Positions 12,074 to 23,263 of a stretch of 64,000 nucleotides of DNA are shown one piece after another (positions within the stretch are counted from its first letter, which is position 1; every line of letters begins with the position of its first letter). The stretch covers positions 65,576,593-65,640,592 of the forward strand of contig CM018685.1 of NCBI GenBank assembly GCA_009363875.1, given 5' to 3'. The translations under genes were made by a program, and so were the position numbers. The notes under the pieces were generated by a model, which was not told the origin of the DNA, did no database searches, and was given only the letters and a program-made list of their open reading frames with translations. Origin of the DNA: Mikania micrantha. Lineage: Eukaryota > Streptophyta > Magnoliopsida > Asterales > Asteraceae.

Positions 12074-12270
12074 CAGGGGCGGAGGATTAGAAGGGCCCGG
12101 GAGTGCCCGGGCCCTCCTGTTTTTTCGTTCAGAAGTATCGATATAATAGTATTTCGTCCGAAAATCCTTCTGTTCCCTTCGTTTTCTTCCTAAAAATCCT
12201 TCGGCCCCCTCCGTTTTCTTTCTAAAAATCCTTCGGCCCCCTCCGAACTTTTTTCCAAACTCTGCCACTG
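12074..12270. mobile_element. hAT-type MITE, CAGGGGCGGAG family (197 bp)
   Basis: It is flanked by the exact 8-bp duplication CTTATAAA (12066-12073 and 12271-12278). Termini CAGGGGCGGAG and, inverted, CAGTGGCAGAG agree with hAT ends. An internal palindrome GGGCCCGGGAGTGCCCGGGCCC lies near the left end. The direct repeats of TCCTTCGGCCCCCTCCG inside make a false ORF on the minus strand. Confidence 0.88.
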
Positions 12271-12304
12271 CTTATAAACTACTCTAAACTTATACCAAAA
12301 GACA

Positions 12305-12520
12305 TTACAGTCTAGCGGTATTTTGGTGGTGGGATAAGGTCATAAGGATCAGGAAGTGAATGGTCCTAGGTTCGAATATCACAATAGGGTTTTCTCAAAG
12401 TATTGAGTTTTCTCTAGAACTGGTGTCTTGGTGGTAGATATAATCGGGTGGTATTGCTAGTGACACGATGATATTTCCGTGATCCGTCAGCGATCCAAAA
12501 AATTTATCTGTTAAAAAAAA
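12305..12520 (+). mobile_element. tRNA-derived SINE, family S1
   Basis: Flanked by AAAAGACA at 12297-12304 and 12521-12528 and ending in an A-rich tail. Near the 5' end it has an A-box-like TAGCGGTATTTTGGTGG and then a B box GGTCCTAGGTTCGAAT, the internal RNA polymerase III promoter of tRNA-derived SINEs. The 3' half (GATATAATCGGGTGGTATTG) is shared with copies at 15171 and 33895, all in the same orientation. Confidence 0.75.
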
Positions 12521-12754
12521 AAAAGACAACTTATGTATGCGTGTTATATATGATTTTAGCTACAGCATAATGAAGCTTATTGACTCTAAAGAAGAAACAA
12601 ACGGCACATGGGGTTTGAATTCAAATGCGTGCATTAGAGGTTGGTGTTACTTTCGTTTCATTCGAATTTTCAAAAGATACAAACGCTGAGTGGGCTGGTC
12701 CCTCTTACACACCTAGCTATCAAACACAACTAATATATTCAATATTATATATAC

Positions 12755-13130
12755 ATGTAAACAAATAATAACTCATTCTTAAATCATTAACCCAGATAAC
12801 TTTGCCAAGACGAAGCCAAATTTTAGATTTTTTTAAACATCATTGTTAGACATCTACAACACTTTCTTCTTTTATGAGTTTGCGAAAATTCATCACCGTT
12901 AAAGACGTAACATCGTTGTAAGTTTTAGGCCTAAACGGTTACATTGCTGCAAGTGAAAAACTTACAACGATGTTACGTTTTAAACGTTGATAAATTTTCG
13001 CAAACTCAAAAGATTAAAGTGTTGTAAATGTATTATAATGATGTTAAAAAAAAATCAAGATTTGGGTTGATATTGACAAAGTTATCTGGGTTAATGCTTT
13101 AAGAGTGAATTATTATTTGAACATTACCCC
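12755..13130. mobile_element. Palindromic foldback MITE (about 375 bp)
   Basis: The left arm from about 12755 (CATTAACCCAGATAACTTTG near 12785-12805) reappears inverted to about 13130, leaving only a short loop around 12930-12960 (TTTAGGCCTAAACGG). Arms are about 170 bp with scattered mismatches. Matching 7-8 base flanks (TATACATG/TATACATA) hint at a target duplication, but the exact ends are uncertain. A transcript would fold into one long hairpin. Confidence 0.7.
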
Positions 13131-13487
13131 TATACATATATGTGTATGTATTATTTTATTTTATTTTATTTTTATTTTTAGATGAGTGTTTGAAAAAGAA
13201 TATAATGTTAAAAAAAGTATGTGTCTTTTGCTTTTTTGAATGATGAGAAAACATCACGAATTTGTTAAGTTGACCCATCTTCATTTCTTCTCTAGTTTAT
13301 CAAAAAAAGCAATGTTTTCTTATAGCACCTGCTGATAAATTGCCTGGAAAGACTAATTTTAAAAAGTAATGATGTTATAAATAATTTAAAACCCAAATAA
13401 TTGGGGTTGGATATACTTGAAAGATATTTTTAACTAAGAACAAGTAATAATTTGACATGTGACGGCATGCTAAAAACATAAAAACAA

Positions 13488-13750
13488 AAATCTAGTAACA
13501 AAATACAAAATCATCTACAAAAAAATCCAACATAATGCAAAATAAAAAATGTAGTACAAAAAATAAAAATGTAATACAAAAAATAAAAATCCAGTACAAA
13601 AAGATAAAAATCCAGTATAAAAAAATAAAAATCCAATACAAAAAAAAAGTAAAAATGTAGCACAAAAAACAAAAATATAGTAAAAAACACAATTTAGTAC
13701 AAAAAAAAAGAATATAGTACAAAAATATAAAAATCTGGTATAAAAAAAAA
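13488..13750. repeat. A-rich minisatellite, about 18-24 bp unit
   Basis: Roughly a dozen imperfect units of the form AAATCCAGTACAAAAAATAA in tandem. The apparent F/Y/L-rich ORFs on the minus strand (13492-13793) are translations of this repeat and not genes. Confidence 0.85.
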
Positions 13751-15170
13751 TAAGATGTTTTACATAAATTATCATTTCTTCCTTTTTTATCATGTCACAT
13801 GCATATCCAACTTATATTAATTTTTACTTTACTTAGGCAAAAATCTCTTTTTTTTTTTATAGTTTCCCCTAAATATATATCAAAATAAAATATTAAACTA
13901 ATTTGTTTCTAATTAATGAAATTTGTAATGTTAGTAAAATAATAAATAATAAGACGACTTGATCGAATGAACAAAACATGCATGGATCTTCAAAAAATAA
14001 TAAACGAACTGGTAAATGAGATTTTGCGAGAAAAAAATCTAAAGCTAACTTTTGTTATTTAAAATTCAGTCCAACAAGTGGTTCGTTCTGTGCTTCAACC
14101 TGTTCGATCGACCCTAAACAGCTGCTTCAAAAGTATTCAACTTAACTAATTATGTAACTAATGACCAGGCTGGGTCCGGCACAACTATAAACCTAACAAA
14201 TTAAATTCAACATATTTAATTAATTATTACTTATTTTGTTTACAGAATTAGGGGTGTCAATCTTGTCATGTTAACAGTTAACTGGTTACGGGTTGACAAG
14301 TTAGTGTATCGAATTTTGTAACCTGAACCAGTCATAAATTTGGGTCAACCCAAACATGACTCGTTTAACCTGTTTATATAATTTACATGTTGTAAGTTAG
14401 TTGTTGGTTAAAAACATGTCAATAATAACGTGTTTAGATTGTGTGTATAATTAGTTAACAAATAGCTTAATGTAGTCGTTTAACAAAAAAAAATAATATT
14501 ATAATAACCAAAAGTACATAAGTCATCATCTAAAGTATGAGATCTAAAATAACGTTATTTATATAGTTAATAATCAATCAATAAATTAAATTATTTTTAA
14601 CGGGTCACCCCGTTTATAAATAGATCAACCCAAACGTGAGACTTTTTTTAAAACGTCTTAAAATTACCAATTTCAAAACCTAATTATTTTCGTGTCATAT
14701 TCGAGTCATGTGAGGAACTGTCGCTCGTAAACAAAATAAGCCGAATTTAAAAAATGTATATCGGTTAATCGAACAGAAACTAGATTTATAATACTGATCA
14801 ATTACGATTAGAAAACAAAATAAAAATTGAATTCACAATTCGGTTCAGTTTTTTCGATTATAGTCAATAGATATGATTTTGTTTTTAGTGTTTTTCCTTA
14901 CACCTCTCAATTAAATAACTAATAAAATAATCAATTAAAGACATAATAAGATACTCAATTATCATCAAATCTCAAATACACAAACATTTTCTTTTAAAAA
15001 TTGTCACATAGTTCGTTATTTATATTAAAAAATTACAAAAATAATTGAATTATATAGTGGGTTAGAAAAAATAATAATAATAATAATGAATCGCATGATA
15101 TGGCTTTGAGTTTGACTCCTTATATAGGTCTACAAGAAAAGGTAGCTAAAATATTATTTTATAATAATTA
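13751..15170. other. AT-rich intergenic sequence
   Basis: No gene seen. At 14252 a TAGGGGTGTCAAT start and GGTTGACAAG/GGGTCAACCC words suggest a decayed short transposon to about 14710, but I found no matching flanks. Confidence 0.45.
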
Positions 15171-15357
15171 TAGCCTAGCTATATCTTAGTGGTGGGTAAA
15201 GCTTATAAATCAAATGGTCCTAGGTTTGAATTCTACAAGGGGATTTTCTTAAAGTATTAAGTTTTCTTCAAAAGTAGTAGCTTAGTAGTAGATATGATCG
15301 GGTGGTACTGTTTGTGATAAAATGATACTCTTATGATGTACCAGTGATCAATGAGAC
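15171..15357 (+). mobile_element. tRNA-derived SINE, family S1
   Basis: Same family as 12305-12520. The B box GGTCCTAGGTTTGAAT is near 15220, and the 3' half GATATGATCGGGTGGTA follows. Flanks TAATAATTA at 15162-15170 and 15358-15366 match exactly. It ends about 180 bp upstream of the phosphate-response site of the next gene. Confidence 0.75.
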
Positions 15358-15534
15358 TAATAATTAACTACTTGTTTCTATTAATGACACATGCAAATTA
15401 AGGGGACAAGCATGCAAGCAAGGACAGAAACATGAGAGAACCAGGCAGACTCCACCAAGTGTTTATTATGTGCATCATGCCCCTTTAAAACAATGTGCAT
15501 TTAGAAAGAGAACTCACAAGTTAAAAAGTTTAAA

Positions 15535-15542
15535 GCATATGC
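15535..15542. promoter_or_regulatory. P1BS (PHR1-binding) site GCATATGC
   Basis: GCATATGC matches the palindromic PHR1 consensus GNATATNC. It lies about 70 bp upstream of a TATATATAA box (about 15608-15617) and about 270 bp upstream of the miR399-like motif, the arrangement expected for a phosphate-starvation-induced promoter. Confidence 0.7.
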
Positions 15543-15607
15543 TTGGGAAGATCCTCTTCAATTCTTACCCACCCCACCTCACTTCAATACCCAACCACAC
15601 ACACACA

Positions 15608-15618
15608 TATATATATAA
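15608..15618 (+). promoter_or_regulatory. Probable TATA box of the IPS1-like gene
   Basis: TATATATATAA followed about 30 bp later by a CT-rich stretch (CCACTCTCTCTCT, 15640-15653), a common plant transcription start context. Confidence 0.55.
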
Positions 15619-15700
15619 CCTTCCATCCATCCTCACATTTCCACTCTCTCTCTATATATAGATATATATATATATATGTATATGTATATGTATATGTAAA

Positions 15701-15775
15701 ATGGTCACGAAAGCGCCGGAAGGAGGTAACGACGAAGATGACGACAACGAGAGTGAAGAGGAGATCAAGTGTTAG
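15701..15775 (+). CDS. 24-codon acidic micro-ORF in the IPS1-like transcript
   Basis: The first ATG after the predicted TATA box opens a 24-aa frame beginning MVTKAPEGG, followed by a run dominated by D, E and N, and ending EEEIKC. It is far more GC-rich than its surroundings, which hints at selection. Short ORFs are reported from IPS1/Mt4-type RNAs, but I cannot say whether this peptide is conserved or translated. Confidence 0.35.
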   Translation: MVTKAPEGGNDEDDDNESEEEIKC

Positions 15776-15806
15776 TGACAGTCATTAATGGTTTAAATAC
15801 ACCATT

Positions 15807-15828
15807 AGGGCAACTAAGACCTTTGGCA
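15807..15828 (+). promoter_or_regulatory. miR399 target-mimic site
   Basis: AGGGCAACT pairs with the miR399 3' half and CCTTTGGCA with its 5' seed region. AAGA between them replaces the two bases opposite positions 10-11, giving a central mismatch loop that would block slicing. Confidence 0.85.
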
Positions 15829-16020
15829 AAATAATGTGATATATACTATATATATATAAATAAACAGATGCATGTATATGTGTATCTCTCTTTGTTTGTC
15901 TAATTTCTTTCATGCATGTCACAGCTGGTTATTTCCATGAAGAAACTCATGTTGAGGATATATATATATATATATGCTTGTATCCTTGTGCTTTAATAAA
16001 TTAAATAATTAATTAAGCTT

Positions 16021-16351
16021 TTGTTTTCTGCTTAATTATTTCTATACATTGCTTAAATAACGGTTGTTGTTGATGTTTCCTGGTGGTTCCATTCACCGAT
16101 GAATGAGTGCTAAAATAGTAACAAGTAATCCGTATTTAATAAAAATTTATTTAATCACTTTTATATAAAACTAGCAGCATGTCAGCATATTAATATAAGT
16201 GTTTGAAACAATAAATTAAGGATGAAAGCGGTTTGAATTTGTTAAGACATGTTTCTAATCGTGTCAAACAGACTCTTTTATTTCAAACAATAACTCAATA
16301 TTGTTAAAAAAAGGTCTTGTCATAAATTGATTAAAATTGAGAGCTGTGGTA

Positions 16352-16390
<39 letters not shown>

Positions 16391-19300
16391 CGAGAGACCT
16401 GGCTCATATTTAAGCCCTTTCCAGGTATGAAAAAAGTATTTTGTTTTGATACAACTTGTAGTTTCATATAAAAAACGGATGATATAAATGTATGAAGACT
16501 TTTCCCAGCGGATCTCTTGTAGGAAAGTAATAATCTAATAATCTACAACTTCGAGTTGTCAATTATATCATTTATTACAACTCAATTCTTGAAATTTGCA
16601 CACAAGTATTCAATTAGTTCGGATTTATTTAGTGTTGAATTGGGACCAAGACAAAAAGATCAAAAAGGCATGTGCTTCCTTTGTTGAAAATAAGGAGAGT
16701 ACGAACGAAGAAAATTAAGAAAACTTTTACTAAGTAATTTTTAATTTTTTTTATGGTTTTTTTATTATAAGGTTATAAATTTTATAAGGAAAAAATTAAC
16801 ACAGATATTTATATATCATAAAGTTTCGTATATACAACTCATGAAGTTACGCATATATAACATATATATGTGTGTGAGAAAGTAAGAAACTTGTCCATCA
16901 AGGCATCAACGTGCATTCATGAGGTCATGCATGCAGATATTATTATCTGTAATATATATCTTGTGCATATATATATTGAAACATTTTCTTAATTAATTAC
17001 CCAACAATTAATTGCATGGGCAAATTAAGAGCTTTGTGATATATATGCTGCTTTTCTTTTTTATATATTTTTGTATGCACGTCATGATCCATATTCCATA
17101 ATAGAAAAACCATGAATTATCACCACTTAAATTCAATTCTAAGGCAGATTTAAACATTATTTTTAATGGTTTTTAATTATGTATAGACTTGAATATAAAA
17201 TGAGGGCTTCTTCATTCATTTGAAGTACCAAGACTAAAAGACAAAAGATACAGATTTTTGGAAAGTATCTAGTAATTAAACTTATTTATAACAAAGTTAT
17301 TGGAAGGATCTAAGAAGTGTGTGATACAGACAAATCTTAATTACCAGAAAAAAAGTGACGGCTTACAAATAGACCTTAACTAGTACTTAAAGATCGATGG
17401 CATAATTTGTTATAAATTTGTACTATAAACTTAGATAATTTGAGAGTCATGGTTTCGACCACTCTCAAATTGAAACAATTTGAGGTTCTCTCTAAACTTT
17501 TAATCAGGCAAAACTCAGTAATTGACCAAGAAAAAGCATGACGAATGTGTATGATTTTTGAGAGAATTAACTAATCGGTTTGTTATATATATAGATACAC
17601 ACATTAGTATAGTACCCGCGTGTTGTAGCGGAAAACACAAAACTTAAGTTGGATGTTTTAAAGGTTTGCGTAGTTCGTTCTTGAGTCATAATCATAACAA
17701 AAACAATTTTTTTAACTTGGTAGTTAACTAAAAGTGACTTTATCTACTAACATAAAAGTCCAAACGCACCAAAAATGTCAAGAAGTGACTCATTTGTTTT
17801 GAAGGCTTTTCTTTTATAATCACTCTATCTCACTTAAATTCTTAAAAGTTACCAATGCTGAACAAAGTGAAAACACAAACAAACATTTAGATTAGAATTA
17901 AAAAGTTGTACAATATGCTATAAGAATTGTAAAACTCTTAATTTTAAGAGATTTAAGCAATTTACTATTTTGTCCTTCTAATATGTATTATATAGTATGT
18001 GTGTGTGTGTGTATAGGAGTAGGTTCATATACAAAATGGTTTTTGTGTAAAAATGGTATGAACCAATTAAATATTGACATGTGACATTTTAGTTAATTAA
18101 TAGAAAAGGGTAGTATAGGCAATTTAATATTAATTGTTTTTTAAATTTCGCATTAAAATAGGAAAGTGGGTAATCAATTTACTGATTGAATTTATTCCAA
18201 AAATTAACATTGAATCGAATAACATACGTAATATAATCAAATACGAATTATTTGCATTAAAAAAATCGCAGGGATTGAGATTTTGAGTTGCATTGTAAAA
18301 TTGGATGGATGAGTGCTAATATGTGCTGTTATGTGATAGCAGATGCTATTTTATGTAGAACGATGTGAACAGGGAGTTTTAATAATTTGTTAAATTGATA
18401 AATTGTTAAATAAATTGTTGATATGTGCTGGTATGAATGATAGGATAATTATTCAGCATATTTTTAGTGTTGTTGTGTGGTGACATGTTGTAATTTTAAA
18501 CGCCAAAGCACAGATTTTGTAGTACTATTATATGTTGATATATATGATATGTGCTGATATATCATGTATTAATATCACATATTATGTATATGAGATGATA
18601 TATGATTACATGTATTAATAGCACGTATTATGTGAATGTGCTGATATACGCTTCATGTAGTAATAGCACATAGCGAAAAGGAAACCGACTTATTCCTTAA
18701 AAATAGTAATTACTCCTTATTTAATGGATAGCATGATATCTGCATATATGGAAATTCTTTTTGCGCCCTTATTTCTATTTTAAACAACATATTAATTACA
18801 AGCATGCCACTAATTCTTTAATAACCATTGATGATAACACATCAAAGGTTCAGATCGTTTCTCACTGTTTTTACAAAATTATTATTTTTTACAAGAACCT
18901 TACTCTCTCTCTCTATATATATATATACTCTTTTTTGGATCCAAATTAGTTATTAAAAATTCATTGATATCATATAAGTAGTCATTGTTTTGTTTCCGTC
19001 TTTAATAAATTGTGAATTACACAAAGGAATTAAGTACACATTTTGGTCCGAGTTATGAGCCCCTTGGCTATTGTGGTCGGTGGTCATACGAGGAAACAAA
19101 TTGGATGGCTTAAACTCATTTTCAAAGAAAAAGAGGTGTGTGTGTGTATTACAGGGTTGGATCCTTTAAAAAACTTTTTTTTGTCATAAGGGAATAAGAA
19201 TTCATTTTGACATTCTGATTTAAAAATATTAAATAAAAATAACTGAGGAAAAGACCTTTTTTTTTTTTACTTTTTTCAAATTCGAACATTTTTTTAATCT

Positions 19301-19755
19301 TTATAATTAACTTTTTCATACGATAATGTTTTTTTTAAAATAATCACACCATAAATTTGAGTGTATTTTCCTGTTTAATTTGAGTGTACACACGTTTAGG
19401 GTGACTTTTAACTCTGTTGATGATTGTTTTCATTTTATCTAAGTCTTTTTTCTGAGTTTATATATTTCTCAAAGAACTATAGAGGTTGTGCCTATGCTGA
19501 AGTCTAAGGAATCCTTGTTACCTATGTTGCAGTCTAACTATAGAGGAGTCTGAAGATCATTTACTCTCTCCACATTCCATCAATGCACAAGACAATAAGG
19601 ATGCATTGGTAAAATAAAAATGATTCTTGCAGATGATACCCTTATTCTAAGCCTGGTCTAGTGGACTCGAACCCATTTTTAATCGGCTCATCAAGGTTTA
19701 GCCAATATGTCTCCTATAAAAACAGATGGCCTTCACTTTACAGTCTTCTTCTAAG
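16021..19755. other. AT-rich intergenic sequence
   Basis: No protein gene seen. Contents are TA/GA microsatellites (16350-16395), a region at about 18300-18680 with irregularly repeated 'ATGTGCTGATAT' and 'TAATAGCACAT' words in both orientations (probably a decayed mobile element), and homopolymer-rich DNA. The frame around 19628 containing LADDTL resembles a LINE RT motif, but nothing else supports it. Confidence 0.5.
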
Positions 19756-20029
19756 TAGATGTGCGCAAATAGGGTTTTTTTCGAAACCGGTTCCGGTTCC
19801 GGAACCGGTTCCATTTCCGGTCAACAAAGCCAATACCCGGTTCCGATTTCGGTTCTGGGTTTCGACCGGTTTTTGACCAGTTCCGGTTCGGGTTTTGGCC
19901 GGGTATAGGTGGAACCGGTTCCGGTTTCAGTTCAGGTTATAATTTGTCTGAAAAACCGGACCCGTTTATACCTACCGGTTCGGGACTTCGGGTTGTCGGT
20001 TCCTGGTCAGGTTTTTTTGCTCACCTCTA
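19756..20029. mobile_element. hAT-type MITE, AACCGGTT-rich family (274 bp)
   Basis: Exact 8-bp duplication CTTCTAAG (19748-19755 and 20030-20037). Termini TAGATGTGCGCAAA and, inverted, TAGAGGTGAGCAAA. The interior is packed with CCGGTTCCGG and GAAACCGGTT words and has no coding capacity. Confidence 0.9.
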
Positions 20030-21060
20030 CTTCTAAGGTGTCTCTCACTACTTACTTGGGCATTCACATATTAATACTCTTAGATAAATAATAATATTTG
20101 CAAGTAGGGTTATTGTTGTCTTTTCATATGTTGTTAGGGTTTGTTAGTAGTTAATCTTGAGGCTACTAAGTAACCGAAACCACAACCCGAATTGGTCATA
20201 CCTGAACCAAAGAGTATAGATGGTTTCGGGTTCTCTGAGAAATCGTAAGTGGAACCGGAACCAGTTTGCCCATCTCTACTCCAAAGGATGCCCGTCTTTT
20301 TATCCAATTGAGCTCAAGGATGCTTCTCTTTTTAATCAATTGAGCTAGTAATGGAATCTCATATATTACAATTGAATTTCTTTATATACATGTATATGAT
20401 GTCTGTTTTTCCCCTCATTATGTGTACAATGACTTTTGAACCCTCAACCATCCAGAGGGCTTTGCCCTGAAATCAAGTGTCATGTGTATCAAAACGAGTC
20501 ACGCTTAGATTCGTCACAAGTAATAACCGCCAGCATGTGTCAAAACGAGTCAGGCTGAATTAGATTTTTTTTTAGTTATAACAAGTCATGATGCTAGAAA
20601 TATGCAATTAAAAATGCTCAGAATAAGGGATTGTATATACATTTGATGAGTGAAATTTTGGCAACTATGTTACAAAAATGTGTACGGGGAATAAACCCCA
20701 AAACAAAAACAAAATAACAAAAAACAAACAAAAAAAACATACATTTTACACATCTAAAGTTCCATAAATAAAAAGATATGTACCATGCCATTAGCCACAC
20801 ACACAAAACTAAACTTCTGCTTGTACAGTTTACCAATTCCCAGCACCAGTGTCTATATACTCAGATTGCAGCTTCCAGAAACCAATCTTTCGTTGTTCGG
20901 CCTAATTAACGACCTTTGAACAAGTCAAACCAAAAAAAGAAAAAGTCAACTCTCAAATCTCATCTTGTACAGGAATGAATAAACACAAATCCTCAGCTGA
21001 ACACGGCACAATTTCAACTGTATGCAAAGAAGAGAGAATTTTTGTTAGTATATATACACA
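20030..21060. other. Intergenic sequence
   Basis: No gene seen. 20160-20280 repeats 'ACCGAAACC/GGTTTCGGG' words and ends in CCCATCTCTACT, so it looks like a truncated member of the CCGGTT transposon family. Confidence 0.45.
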
Positions 21061-21491
21061 TAATGGTGTAAACAAATCAAACCGACTAGTCAACTACTCG
21101 GGATCAGAAAATAAAAGGTTCGAACGAGACAAGAGTAAATGAGCCCCAATCCGAGCCCAGAAATATGGCTCGTTTAGTTATAAAGCCCGAGAACGAGCTT
21201 CACATATCGAGCTCGAGCCGGCTCGCGATTTGTTTATTCTATTAAATGTATATTTATATAATTAACAATTTATATACAGAAATTATGATAAATATAATTA
21301 AATCATATATTTTATGCTATATTTGAAAAGTATAATAATAAGTATATATTAAATTAATAATTAAAATAAATAAATTGATAATTCAAAAATAAACAAGCTG
21401 AGCTTGAGCATTAGAAATAAAGCTCTTAACGAGCTCGAGCTCTCTTTCGTCAAAACGAGCCGAACTCAGGCTCAGCTCGTTTACCCCCCTA
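21061..21491. mobile_element. hAT-type MITE, GAGCTCGAG-rich family (431 bp)
   Basis: Flanks TATACACA (21053-21060) and TAGACACA (21492-21499) match at 7 of 8. Termini read TAATGGTGTAAAC and, inverted, TAGGGGGGTAAAC. Arms rich in GAGCTCGAGC/GCTCAGCTCG flank an AT-rich centre. A related but unbounded sequence occurs near 59205-59650. Confidence 0.7.
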
Positions 21492-22494
21492 TAGACACAC
21501 ACGAAATGAACAACAATCATGTGTCAACAAGATTCCTTGATGAATATAAAGTTATGTATCATTTGGTCTACAAGGACACGTTCAATACAAAACCAATTTA
21601 AGTAGAGACCTATGAGAATCACATAAACATGTGTACATTGTGCATGAAAGCACATGCAGTGATAGAGAGAGAGTCAAAAAATTGTTTTATATATCATATT
21701 TAAAGGGACAGGCCTAAGTATCTATAAAAATCTCACATATTTCTACTTAAAATTGGTTTTGTATTGAAAAACCTTATTGGTCTATATATCAAAATTAGTT
21801 ATAAAGTTTTGTAGTAATAGGAGTTAATTGAAAATGAACCTCTATTCGACAATACAAGTTAGCAGAATACAAAGGAAATAAATAAAAAAGGTGCTTGTGT
21901 TGCTCTAAGTGCGGATATATGCATATATCATTAGTTTAAATCAAGAAAGTTATTGAGTTGCTATAGTAGTCAACCACAAATCAACTACACTACAAGAGCC
22001 TAGGCGCTTGAAAAGCAACGTCTTTTCTATGTGATACGCGTAGTATAAAAATACCATTTTAAGGATTTTTAGACATGTTTTAGGCTTGTTTTGGGCTACT
22101 TTAGGTTATGCTAGGATGAATTCAAGCTTGTTTACGGCTAGTTTAGGTTACTTTAGGTTAAATTCAGGCTTGTTTAGGGCTAGTGTGATGGTTTTATACA
22201 TGTTTAAAGTTGTTCAGATGATTTTTGACTTGAATTTAGCCAGATTTTGGCTGGAAAACATGCCCGAATGCCCAAGAGTGCCCCTATTTGGGCAAGGCGC
22301 ATATGGTGTGTTGCGTTGCATCTAAGCACCTAGGCGCGCACCTTGTGTAGTTGTGTGCCTGTGAAAACTATGAGGCATGAGCTATAAAAAAGCCATATAT
22401 CTAAATTTTAATAATATATTTCTTTTGAAACTACCTTGATATTTGGTTTGATATACATATATTACTTTATACTAAAAGAAGGAATTTCAAATCA
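21492..22494. other. Intergenic sequence with a dispersed repeat
   Basis: No gene seen. 22000-22375 belongs to a dispersed repeat (TTTAGACATGTTTTAGGCTTG, TTTTGGCTGG, then GGCGC and CACCTTG words) with relatives at 47640-47960 and 50110-51010. Ends are not definable by eye. Confidence 0.5.
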
Positions 22495-22691
22495 ACAACA
22501 ACCTTACCCAGTATATTCCCACTTTTCAGTAGGGTCTGGGGGGGAAGGATAGATACAAACCTTACCCCTATCCCAATTGGGATAGAGAGGCTGCTCCGAA
22601 AGAGTCCCCGACTCAAAGTTATCGTTTGAAGTTGATCATCCCAACGATTTTAACGTTATTTTCACAAAATAATTAAAATAACGTTAAAATT
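22495..22691 (+). mobile_element. SINE-like retroposon, family S2
   Basis: It begins CAACAACAACCTTACCCAG, has the block CTTACCCCTATCCCAATTGG and GGATAGAGAGGCTGCTCCG, and ends in the imperfect palindrome TTTTAACGTTATTTT...AAAATAACGTTAAAAT. It is nearly identical to the copy at 58589-58784, whose 16-bp target duplication shows retroposition. No clear duplication here. Confidence 0.7.
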
Positions 22692-23223
22692 AGTGCATTT
22701 TTACTTTTGTCCCTTAAGGGCCCACACATATATACATCATATGCATGCACCGCAAATGGGGTGAACTCATTAACTTATAATTGGGCCAATTTGGAATTTG
22801 TTTTTTCTAAATTTGATCTAGCACTCTATCAGACCGTATATAAAACTTAGCTAAAAGGGGAACGGGTAATAAAGACTGAAAGTCTCCCATAATTCATCGT
22901 TAACGCATATAGCCTACTACTCGTATAATTCCCATGGGATTAGATTAGTACTGTGACAGCAGTTTAATTTTCATGATTAACAAAATAACTGGTTATAAAA
23001 CCATTTAAAATGAACAAAAAAAAAATTGCACCTCAGCCTAACATGACCTGCCCCATATTAAGAATGACATGTTTTGACCCATTAAACATATAGTCTGACC
23101 CGCCCAACTTGTCACATCTACCAGCAACCGTAAAATATATTAAGAATGAATTTGATTTTCTACTTGCAATTACCAGCTGATCCTGAGTACAGAAAAATAA
23201 AGAACCCTAGGAATCACAAACAA

Positions 23224-23263
<40 letters not shown>

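Larger units (their letters stand above)
15645..16020 (+). ncRNA. IPS1: IPS1/At4/Mt4/TPSI1-like miR399 target-mimic RNA
   Basis: At 15807-15828 the plus strand reads AGGGCAACT-AAGA-CCTTTGGCA. Both 9-base arms are perfect complements of the two ends of miR399, while the centre, where miR399 would cleave, carries AAGA in place of CT. That non-cleavable bulged site is the signature of the IPS1/At4 family, whose RNAs sequester miR399 and so raise PHO2 activity under phosphate starvation. Supporting context is a P1BS site and TATA box upstream, a short transcript without a substantial ORF, and AATAAA at 15995-16000. Transcript ends are estimates. The central loop is 4 nt; the Arabidopsis sites, as I recall them, have 5. 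Family members share little beyond this motif, so it decides the call. Confidence 0.85.

Noticed and set aside
12074..12270. 95-codon minus ORF with repeated FLGRKRREQKDF-like segments
   Set aside because: Comes from direct repeats inside a bounded hAT MITE; no conserved domain.
13492..13793. Aromatic-rich minus-strand ORFs resembling a membrane protein
   Set aside because: Product of the A-rich minisatellite read on the opposite strand.
19620..19660. LINE reverse transcriptase remnant (LADDTL)
   Set aside because: Only six residues match, and no neighbouring RT motifs could be found in any frame.
21987..22375. CACTA (En/Spm) element, from CACTACAAGAG
   Set aside because: The right side (CACCTTGTGTAG) does not give a matching inverted CACTA end or a 3-bp duplication; treated as an undefined dispersed repeat.
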